A stretch of 64,000 bases of DNA, taken from the NCBI GenBank assembly GCA_005503085.1, contig SCOI01000015.1:78016-142015 (forward strand), in the 5' to 3' direction. Of the stretch, positions 57,924-64,000 are shown one piece after another. Numbering within the stretch: position 1 is the first letter of the stretch; every line of letters starts with the position of its first letter. This DNA is from Burkholderiales bacterium C2 (GTDB lineage: Bacteria > Pseudomonadota > Gammaproteobacteria > Burkholderiales > Burkholderiaceae_C). A model generated the notes under the pieces. The model did no database searches and had not been told where the DNA came from. It saw nothing but the letters and a program-made list of their open reading frames with translations. The translations under genes were made by a program, and so were the position numbers.

Positions 57924-58902
57924 ATGACCAAGATCCGCACCGGGCAGGCGAGCGCACCCCTGACCCGTGCGCAGTTCCAGCAACGCTTCCAGCTGCGTTT
58001 CTACGATCCTGCATTCGCGGGCGAGAGCGAGGCCATCGCACGGCTGGAAGCGATCGCCTGGGATGCCTTGCTGAACGGCCGCAAGGCACCGATCACCAGG
58101 GCCGCCGGTCGCGGCTTTGCCGACCCCAGCTATCAGCTGTCGGTGCAGTGGCTGGAGACTCGCAAGCGCCTGAAGGCCGCGCACAAGCTGTGGGGCGACA
58201 GCGCGGCGCCATCGCGCGTGCTGCTGGTCTGCGGCAGTGCGCGCAATGACGGCACTTGCCCCGGCGAGGTATCCAAGACTTGGCGCCTGACCGAACTGGC
58301 CCGGCGCGTCGTCGAGCGTGATGCCGCTGTGCCACTGGCCCTGCAGCTGCTATCCCAACCACGCGCTGGACCAGGCCGACGACTGGATGGCCGAGATCTA
58401 CGAACGCTGGGTCGCGGCCCATGCCGTGATCATCCTGGCACCGACCTACTGGTACCAGTCGCCGAGCCCGCTGAAGCTGATGATGGACCGCATGGTCTCG
58501 GCCGATGGCGGCAACCCCGATCCGACGACGACCCATGGCAAGCATGTGGCCGAGGCCAAGGCCATCGAACAGCAAGGCTGGGACTATCCGAAGCATCTGT
58601 TCGGCCGGGCCTACGGCCTCATGGTGCACGGCGACGTGGCCGGCGTCGAGGCGCAGCGCCGCAACCTGAGCGACTGGCTGGATTGGATGGGGCTGATCGC
58701 TGCCGGCGCCGCCGCCCAACTCGACCGCTACATCGGCTGCTACCAGCCCTACTACAACAGCCATGACGCGCTCGATCAGGACAAGGCCGTGCAGGAAGAG
58801 GCCCGCAATGTCGCCCGTGCCGTGGTGCAGGCCGTCCAGGAACTGCGCACCGGCCGGCTGAGCCAGCCCGCCAAGCAGCTCAAGCCGCCGCGCCCGAAAT
58901 GA
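57924..58902 (+). pseudogene. Flavodoxin-family NAD(P)H-type reductase gene, broken by internal deletion and frameshift
   Basis: The start (ATG 57924, AAGGAGG site) reads well to about 58318: SRVLLVCGSARNDGTCPGEVSKTWRLTELARRVVER, the FMN-binding N-terminal half. From 58320 the sense jumps to another frame: MPLCHWPCSCYPNHALDQADDWMAEIYERWVAAHAVIILAPTYWYQSPSPLKLMMDRMV and on to the natural end at 58902. Homologues have about 25-30 residues (roughly HEVDLLDLS...PCKGCVSTA) between these parts, so a deletion of about 80-90 bases with a frame change is the simplest account. The original frame reaches a stop at 58766. The product is unlikely to be functional. Confidence 0.8.
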
Positions 58903-58948
58903 ATTGTTGCTGTCATCCCCCTCGAAACGAACACAGGAAGGAATCACC

Positions 58949-59398
58949 ATGACCGAGAAATCTGCAAGCGTTCTCTGGACCGGCGCCGGCAAGAAAGGCC
59001 TGGGCAAGATCAGCACCGAGACCGGGGCGCTGACGGACTACCCCTATGGTTTCGCGAGCCGCTTCGGGGATGACCGGCGCGGCAGCAATCCCGAAGAGAT
59101 CCTCGGTGCTGCACATGCCGCCTGCTTCACGATGGCGTTCTCATTCGCCTGCGACAAGGCCGGCTATGCGACCACCAAGGTCGAAACCCGGGCCGATGTG
59201 CGGCTCGCAACGCAGGGTGAAGGCTTCGTGATCGACCGGATCGCGCTGCGCATGCAGGCCGTCGTGCCCGGCCTCAACGAAGCGCGGTTCCAGGAGATCG
59301 CGGCGGCCGCCAAGCGCGATTGCCCGCTGTCGAAAGCGCTGGCCAGAGTGCCGGAGATCAGCCTGGTGGCCAGCCTCGAATCGGGCGCGCCGACATAA
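58949..59398 (+). CDS. osmC: OsmC-family peroxidase
   Basis: 149-residue thiol peroxidase that reduces organic hydroperoxides. The redox cysteines are C59 (AAHAACFTMAFS) and C124 (KRDCPLSKAL), the positions expected for OsmC. The EEILGAAHAAC and YATTKVETRADV segments also match. An AGGAAGGA ribosome site lies 7 bases before the ATG. It follows the broken flavodoxin-family gene and converges with the HD-GYP gene. Confidence 0.92.
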   Translation: MTEKSASVLWTGAGKKGLGKISTETGALTDYPYGFASRFGDDRRGSNPEEILGAAHAACFTMAFSFACDKAGYATTKVETRADVRLATQGEGFVIDRIALRMQAVVPGLNEARFQEIAAAAKRDCPLSKALARVPEISLVASLESGAPT

Positions 59399-59428
59399 GT
59401 CTTATCGCCGGCAGCCGGCACGGCGGCC

Positions 59429-60775
59429 TCAAGTCGCCGGCCCATCCCATCGCAGCCTGTCGGTCAACCCCTGCATCACCGCCGCATCGGCGTCTCCCAG
59501 CAGGCCGGCGCGCAGCAGTGACTCGCGCTGCAGCTCGCGCATGCGCCAGCTGAATTCGCGCGCCAGGGCTTGCACCTCCTGCTGCACTTTGGGGTCGCCC
59601 TGCGCGGCCAGCTCGGCCAGCATGCGTTCGGGGTCGGCGTCGGCATCGAGGCCGCTGCTGGAGAACGCGGCCTGGATGCGCAGCATGCGGTTCAGGCTTT
59701 GCTGCAGGACCTTGCGCAAGCGCGGGCCGGCCTGCTCGATCTGCTGGTCGATCTCGGCGCGCAGCGCGCGGAAGCGCCGCAGCGTCGCCATCACGCGGCG
59801 GATCTCGGGCAGCATCTCGGACAGGGGCTGCTGGGCCTGCAGCCAGTCGGCCATGTCGGTGTCGACGCCGCCGAGCTGGCTCAGCACCTGCTGCAGCGGC
59901 TTGCCGAACTCGCCCGGCATCAGCTTGCTGGCCACGCTGGCGCGCGCCAGCGGCGCGATGCCGGCCTCGATCAAGGCCATCAGCCACTCGGAGGTGGCCA
60001 GGATCTGGCCCTGCAGCGGGAACTCCTCGTCGGCGATGCCGCGCGGATAGCCGAAGCCGTCGAGCCGCTCGTGGTGGGTCAGCACCGCCTCGGCCACCTG
60101 CTTGCCGGCGCCCTTCATCTCGCGCAGCACGCGCCAGCCGATCACCGGATGGCTGGCGATATGGCGCCATTGCTCGGGCTGCAGCGGCCGGTCGGTGCGC
60201 AGATGCTCGGGGTCGATATAGAGCTCGCCGACGTCATGCAGCAGCCCGGCCAGCGCCAGCTGCCGGTGGCGTTCGATATCGCCGGGCAGCAGGCGGCGCG
60301 CCAACGCCAGGCTCAGCATCGCGACGCCGACGCTGTGCGACAGCCGGTCACCCTGGTAGTCGGCATACAGGGTCAGCAGCGACTGCACCGGCACCGACAG
60401 GCTCAGGCCCGCCAGCGACTGCGGCACCGGCAGCGCGCGCGGGTGCTCGCACAGCTGGGCCAGCAGCGGCTGCTGCTCCAGCAGACGCTCGGCCAGCGGC
60501 GCGAGGCTTTGCGGCATCACGCCGTTGACCACCTGCACGCAGTCCTCCAGCGGCTTGGCCAGCTTGTGCTGCAGCAGGCGCTCGCGCGCCTGCGCGCTGA
60601 TGCGGGCGCCCTTGGCCAGCAGCTTGATGCCGCTGCCGCTGACGATGTCCTCGCTGGCCTGCACCTCGCGGCTGGCGGCGGTCTCGACCATATGGTTCAG
60701 GTAATGCGGATTGACCCGCTCACGGTCCGGGTCCAGCTCGTCGGGGATCGAGTGTGCATCCGGGTCCGTCGTCAT
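59429..60775 (-). CDS. HD-GYP domain c-di-GMP phosphodiesterase
   Basis: 448-residue cytoplasmic protein. Residues about 130-300 form an HD-GYP domain: HSVGVAMLSLALARRL, LAGLLHDVGELYIDP (HD at 180-181) and HHERLDGFGYPRG at 234-246 with the GYP signature. It should hydrolyse c-di-GMP to GMP. An N-terminal 125 residues and a C-terminal helical 150 residues are unassigned; no membrane segment. Its ATG overlaps the stop of the upstream cyclase by four bases, so a synthesising and a degrading enzyme are made together. Confidence 0.9.
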   Translation of the reverse strand: MTTDPDAHSIPDELDPDRERVNPHYLNHMVETAASREVQASEDIVSGSGIKLLAKGARISAQARERLLQHKLAKPLEDCVQVVNGVMPQSLAPLAERLLEQQPLLAQLCEHPRALPVPQSLAGLSLSVPVQSLLTLYADYQGDRLSHSVGVAMLSLALARRLLPGDIERHRQLALAGLLHDVGELYIDPEHLRTDRPLQPEQWRHIASHPVIGWRVLREMKGAGKQVAEAVLTHHERLDGFGYPRGIADEEFPLQGQILATSEWLMALIEAGIAPLARASVASKLMPGEFGKPLQQVLSQLGGVDTDMADWLQAQQPLSEMLPEIRRVMATLRRFRALRAEIDQQIEQAGPRLRKVLQQSLNRMLRIQAAFSSSGLDADADPERMLAELAAQGDPKVQQEVQALAREFSWRMRELQRESLLRAGLLGDADAAVMQGLTDRLRWDGPAT

Positions 60776-62526
60776 GCGCAATCCTCGCCAAACACCCGCG
60801 CCTGATTGCCGCCCAGGCCCTTCGCCTCATACATCGCGCTGTCGGCATGGCGCAGCAGCGTGTCGGGGTCGATGCCGGCGCCGGGATACAGGGCGATGCC
60901 GATGGAGGCGCCGAGCTGCAGCCGCAGCGTCTCGATATCGGCCGGCTGGACCAGGCCTTGCAGGATGCGCCGCGCCAAGCCCAGGCCGCGGTCGGCGGCA
61001 TCGACACCGTACTGCAGGATCGCGAACTCGTCGCCGCCCATGCGGGCGACGACATCGCCGTCGCGGGCGATCTGGCGCATGCGCCCGGCGGCCAGCGCCA
61101 GCATCTTGTCGCCCACCGCATGGCCGTGCTCATCGTTGATGGGTTTGAAGCCATCCAGGTCGATGTAGTGGACCGCGAAGCCGGGCGCGCCGCAGCCACT
61201 GTCGCGCACCGCCGCGGCCAGGCACTCCAGAAAGGTCTCGCGGTTGACCAGCGAGGTCAGCCCGTCATGGCGGGCCGCATGGCGCACCCGCTCCTCGCTG
61301 CGCGTGCGCTCGGTCACATCGGTGTAGGTGCGCAGCACGCCGCCGCCCTCGATGGGCACGCTACGCACCTCGATCACCCGGCCATCGGGGCGCTGGCGGT
61401 CGTAGCAATGCGCGCGGTCCAGGATGCCGCCGGAGCGCACGAAGTCCTGGATGTCCTGCGGCGTGCGGCTGAATTCGTCGCTGGCCCACTGGTGCGCCAG
61501 CACCGCCTCGAAGCTGGGCTTGCTGGCCATAAGTTCCTCGGGCAGGCCCAGCAGCTCGATCGCGCGGCGGTTGCACACCTCGACCACGCGCTCGGCATTG
61601 ACCATCATGATGCCCTGCTCCATGCGCGCCAGCGTGGCCTCGAGCAGGGTCGATTTTTCCTTCAGCCGCGCCTCGCTGGCGCGCGCCCGCGCCTCGGCCT
61701 GCTCCAGCGCCTGCTGCTGATGCTTCAGCGCGCTGATGTCGACATGGGCGGAGAAGCCCTTGCCGTCGGGGCCGCGCTGCTCGATCACGCGGGCCCAGCG
61801 GCCTTCGGGCAGCGGCAGCTCGAAGGGTGCGCCGGTGAATCTCAGATTGTCGGCCAGCGTCGACAGGCCGCGCCGGAACCCCTCGCCATCGCCGCCCTCA
61901 CGGCCCTGCCAGGCGCGGCGGTAGACCGACTCGAAGCTGGTGCCGGCGGCAACCGCGCGATCGCGCAGCCCGTACATCAGCACAAAAGGGTGGTTGACCC
62001 AGGCGATCTGGCCGTCGGCATCGGTCACCATCACGCCGTCGGCCACATGGTCGAACAATGCCACGCCGTCGCTGAACAGCGCTTCCGGCACGGCGATAGG
62101 GCCGCCTTGCGGCACCGCGTGCTCGCCGACCCGCCACAGGCGGATGCGGCCCACGCCCGGCAGCGGCAGCGAGGCCGCGGTCAGCCAGCGGCCGCCATGC
62201 TCGAAGGCGAAGGGCCGGTTCTGCAGCCGGTGGCGGGCCACGCCTTTCTCGATATAGCGCTCGATCAGCGGCATCTCGAAGGCATTCAGCCGGCCTTCGT
62301 AGAAACGCCGCAGATTGGCGCTGTAGGGTTCGCCGATCTGGATATGGGCCGCATGCTCTGGAAACAGCGTCAGGAAGCTGCGGTTCCACAGCAGGGTGCG
62401 ATCGGCCTCGTCGAACAGGCAGGCACCGATCTCCAGACCGTCCAGGGTCTGCGCGACGGAGCGCAACAGCGGCTGGGCCCACGCACTCCCTGCCTCTGAC
62501 TCGCCCCTGCTCGTGCCGCTGCCCAT
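60772..62526 (-). CDS. Soluble PAS-PAS-GGDEF diguanylate cyclase with I-site
   Basis: 584-residue cytoplasmic sensor cyclase without membrane segments. About three PAS-like modules occupy residues 20-400 (ACLFDEADRTLLWNRSFLTLF; DGVMVTDADGQIAWVNHPFVLMYG; QGIMMVNAERVVEVCNRRAIELLG). The GGDEF domain (about 415-580) has active site GGDEF at 497-501 and an I-site RDGD five residues before it. The start ATG at 62526 fits; longer upstream frames are Arg-rich and unlikely. It overlaps the HD-GYP gene by four bases (ATGA), making a paired c-di-GMP module. Confidence 0.9.
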   Translation of the reverse strand: MGSGTSRGESEAGSAWAQPLLRSVAQTLDGLEIGACLFDEADRTLLWNRSFLTLFPEHAAHIQIGEPYSANLRRFYEGRLNAFEMPLIERYIEKGVARHRLQNRPFAFEHGGRWLTAASLPLPGVGRIRLWRVGEHAVPQGGPIAVPEALFSDGVALFDHVADGVMVTDADGQIAWVNHPFVLMYGLRDRAVAAGTSFESVYRRAWQGREGGDGEGFRRGLSTLADNLRFTGAPFELPLPEGRWARVIEQRGPDGKGFSAHVDISALKHQQQALEQAEARARASEARLKEKSTLLEATLARMEQGIMMVNAERVVEVCNRRAIELLGLPEELMASKPSFEAVLAHQWASDEFSRTPQDIQDFVRSGGILDRAHCYDRQRPDGRVIEVRSVPIEGGGVLRTYTDVTERTRSEERVRHAARHDGLTSLVNRETFLECLAAAVRDSGCGAPGFAVHYIDLDGFKPINDEHGHAVGDKMLALAAGRMRQIARDGDVVARMGGDEFAILQYGVDAADRGLGLARRILQGLVQPADIETLRLQLGASIGIALYPGAGIDPDTLLRHADSAMYEAKGLGGNQARVFGEDCA

Positions 62527-62687
62527 GTGCTGCCATCCGTCCCATAGCAAAAACAGAAGAGCGCCGTGAGACGGCGCCACCGCTCGCTGGCGGCTGCTAC
62601 CGGGGGCAGTGTAAGTCGCGCGCTGCGGCCTCAGCAGCGCAGCGCGTGCAGGACTGCACGGCAGCGCGGCTCGCGTCATGACCGCGC

Positions 62688-63167
62688 TCAGCGCAGCGGC
62701 GCGCGCTCCTGGCCGGAGGCGGTCTGCGCGTCGAGCCCGCGCGCCGGCGTCTCGGTAGTCTGCTGCGCGCTGCTGCCCACCGGCACCAGTTCCTCGATCA
62801 CCCATCGGCCATAGTGCTGGGCCCGGGTCGCGCGATGGCTGCGGGCAATCTCGGCGACCCGCTGCACCTGGGCCTCATGCGCGGCCTCCACCACCATGAA
62901 GCTGTGGCCTTGCAGCGCCAGCTCGCGATGGGCCTTGACGATATTCATCTCCTGGCCGAACGCGGCCAGCGGGCTGGGGTTGGCCAGATCGGCCTCGGCC
63001 TGGGCCTGCATCTCGGCGGGCGTCAGCGTGCGCACCACGGGGCGGCCGGCCTCGGCCAGCGCCGCCCGGATCGCCGCGAGATCGGCCCCGCGCGGCAGGG
63101 CCAGCACCACATGGCCGACCGGATTGAAACTGCCGAAGCTGGTGGGATGGGGTGTGGGAGCGTTCAT
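62688..63167 (-). CDS. Hypothetical soluble protein
   Basis: 159-residue protein, not recognised. The first 60 residues (FGSFNPVGHVVLALPRGADLAAIRAALAEAGRPVVRTLTPAEM) have the form of a beta-alpha unit as in small ferredoxin-like domains; a helical middle (FGQEMNIVKAHRELALQGHSFMVVEAAHEAQVQRVAEIAR) is followed by a second half RAQHYGRWVIEELV and a polar tail. AGGAGG lies 9 bases before the ATG. It is alone on this strand between the cyclase and the window end. Confidence 0.7.
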   Translation of the reverse strand: MNAPTPHPTSFGSFNPVGHVVLALPRGADLAAIRAALAEAGRPVVRTLTPAEMQAQAEADLANPSPLAAFGQEMNIVKAHRELALQGHSFMVVEAAHEAQVQRVAEIARSHRATRAQHYGRWVIEELVPVGSSAQQTTETPARGLDAQTASGQERAPLR

Positions 63168-63370
63168 CGCGAGGGCCTCCTGCGAGTGGATGTGCTGCCA
63201 TGCTGGGCGCGGCACCGCCGGCTGTCGACAGGCCAAGACAGGGTCTTGCTGTCGGCGGGGGACTACAAGGCCGCCAGCCGCTTGATCTTGCGCAGGAGTA
63301 CATTGCACAGGCGCCAGCCCGCCATGACCCCGAGCCCCCGGGGCAGCCAGCCGGCCGGAGACCGCTGATC

Positions 63371-63532
63371 ATGACGCTGTGCCCGATTGCCCTTGCCGTG
63401 GGCTGCAAGAAATGCCCGGCCTTCTCGGTCTGCCCGCTGAAAAGCGTGATCGGCGATCAGCCGGCGAAGGGGAAACCGGCAGTGAGCGCGGACAAGGGCC
63501 GGGCCAGCGGCGCCAAGAAGCGCGACAAATAG
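63371..63532 (+). CDS. Small Cys-motif protein, conserved-looking
   Basis: 53-residue protein. MTLCPIALAVGCKKCPAFSVCPLKSVIGD contains five cysteines in a C-x7-C-x2-C-x5-C pattern, followed by a basic Lys/Arg/Ala-rich tail. I recall very similar small proteins in many proteobacteria, function unknown; metal or nucleic-acid binding is a reasonable guess. The gene is too short for standard calling thresholds but reads cleanly. No strong ribosome site is visible. Confidence 0.65.
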   Translation: MTLCPIALAVGCKKCPAFSVCPLKSVIGDQPAKGKPAVSADKGRASGAKKRDK

Positions 63533-63546
63533 ACGAGAAGTTCGGA

Positions 63547-63561
63547 GGGGTCAGGTCTTGA
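63547..63561. repeat. Single-arm copy of the REP-like repeat
   Basis: GGGGTCAGGTCTTGA differs by one base from the left arm of the hairpin at 53283-53297. It lies just beyond, and partly over, the end of the ERAAA-repeat gene. No second arm is seen within 40 bases, so it may be a half copy. Confidence 0.5.
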
Positions 63562-64000
63562 GGAGTGGAGCTGGCGAGGAGCCGGCGTCCGTCTCTGCCC
63601 CGCCCCGGCTTTGCGCGGCATGCGCGGCCGCCTGATGCGCCACCCGTCCCAGCATCCGCCCCAAGGAGGACAGATCCAGCGCGGCCTGCGGCGCCGCTGC
63701 GGGCAGGCTCAGCGAGGGCACGCTCGCTGCGCCGGGCGCTGCGACTTCGGGCAGCCGGATGCTGGCCAGGTCCAGCACGGCAGGGTCGGGCGCTCGCGCC
63801 AGCGCGATGCGCGGCTGCGCCGCCGACTCGGCGGCAGCGGCGCGCCGGCGGACTTCGATGGCCGCAGCGCGTTCAGCCGCAGCGCGTTCAGCCGCAGCGC
63901 GTTCAGCCGCAGCGCGTTCAGCCGCAGCGCGTTCAGCCGCAGCGCGTTCAGCCGCAGCGCGTTCAGCCGCAGCGCGTTCAGCCGCAGCGCGTTCAGCCGC
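63551..64000 (-). CDS. C-terminal part of an ERAAA-repeat protein (5' end outside window)
   Basis: At least 149 codons read open from the window edge to the stop at 63551-63553. The upstream part is a run of (E-R-A-A-A) five-residue units, expected to form a long charged alanine helix, like TolA domain II or TonB-type spacers. Beyond it the chain is an Ala/Pro/Ser-rich, low-complexity C-terminus (RIALARAPDPAVLDLASIRLPEV ... SSPAPLLKT). The function and full length are not visible. Confidence 0.65.
   Translation of the reverse strand, partial: AAERAAAERAAAERAAAERAAAERAAAERAAAERAAAERAAAERAAAIEVRRRAAAAESAAQPRIALARAPDPAVLDLASIRLPEVAAPGAASVPSLSLPAAAPQAALDLSSLGRMLGRVAHQAAAHAAQSRGGAETDAGSSPAPLLKT
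63861..64000. repeat. Perfect 15-bp tandem repeat (at least 9 copies)
   Basis: The unit GCCGCAGCGCGTTCA recurs without a single mismatch from 63861 to the window edge, 140 bases or 9.3 copies, and continues beyond. It encodes (on the minus strand) the five-residue unit E-R-A-A-A. Perfect identity even at third codon positions points to recent slippage or active homogenisation. Confidence 0.95.

Noticed and set aside
54689..58249. 1186-codon + strand open frame opposite the phosphatase
   Set aside because: Shadow of the phosphatase gene; no signal, domain or ribosome site. The minus-strand reading has a signal peptide, catalytic motifs, repeats and a dockerin.
63861..64000. CRISPR array
   Set aside because: Repeats are directly adjacent 15-mers without spacers and lie in an open reading frame.

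Overview
The window is about 64 kb of GC-rich (roughly two-thirds GC), densely coded chromosomal DNA. Gene content and protein style suggest a free-living betaproteobacterium of the order Burkholderiales, probably the Rubrivivax/Leptothrix/Roseateles group. Pointers are very strong G/C third-position bias, many periplasmic transporters, several c-di-GMP enzymes, a PEP-CTERM protein and a GlyGly-CTERM-like protein, and E. coli-type core genes (topB, birA, gap, tkt, proA, ubiH). I see no rRNA, tRNA, CRISPR array, prophage or intact insertion sequence. The genus is inference.
Layout: 1-2.8 kb, an ABC importer (fused permease, partial, and its binding protein). 3-10 kb, housekeeping and small genes: a ketopantoate-reductase-like enzyme, a zinc-ribbon HEXXH protein, a TPR-acetyltransferase, a secreted EF-Tu-domain-III-like protein, a GST, a kinase-fold protein and a Rid protein. 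10-13 kb, an IclR regulator divergent from HMG-CoA lyase and a family III CoA-transferase. 13-15 kb, a diguanylate cyclase, glyoxalase I and a PspC protein. 15.1-20.7 kb, a complete five-gene Dpp/Opp-type peptide importer. 20.7-25 kb, proA, nitronate monooxygenase, an acetyltransferase and an AEC exporter. 25-32.4 kb, a catabolic operon: DapA-family aldolase/dehydratase, three-part TRAP transporter, semialdehyde dehydrogenase, with an orphan sensor kinase at its end. 32.4-35 kb, a flavin-type oxidase-fold protein and a GST divergent from a LysR regulator. 35-42 kb, topB, a SET-domain methyltransferase, birA, a SPOR-like protein and a subtilisin with a sortable C-terminus. 42-45 kb, gap and tkt. 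45-51 kb, hemerythrin, a murU-like gene, a diguanylate cyclase, an aldo/keto reductase, a PhoD remnant, a binding protein and ubiH. 51-54 kb, an accessory-looking patch of small genes with a nonsense-mutated GFA gene and a REP-like hairpin. 54-57.7 kb, a two-gene operon for a dockerin-bearing phosphatase and a cohesin-like PEP-CTERM protein. 57.9-64 kb, a broken flavodoxin-family gene, osmC, an overlapping cyclase/HD-GYP pair and the end of an ERAAA-repeat protein.
The most interesting module is the 54.1-57.6 kb operon. A secreted purple-acid-phosphatase-like enzyme carries four tandem repeats and ends in a dockerin, and it sits directly upstream of a small exported cohesin-like protein ending in a PEP-CTERM sorting tail. 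Together they could form a surface-docked phosphatase outside the cellulosome world. Three broken genes (PhoD, GFA, flavodoxin-family) lie between 48.7 and 58.9 kb, so that stretch appears to be under relaxed selection. All coordinates and translations were read by eye; family assignments rest on remembered motifs, not on searches.
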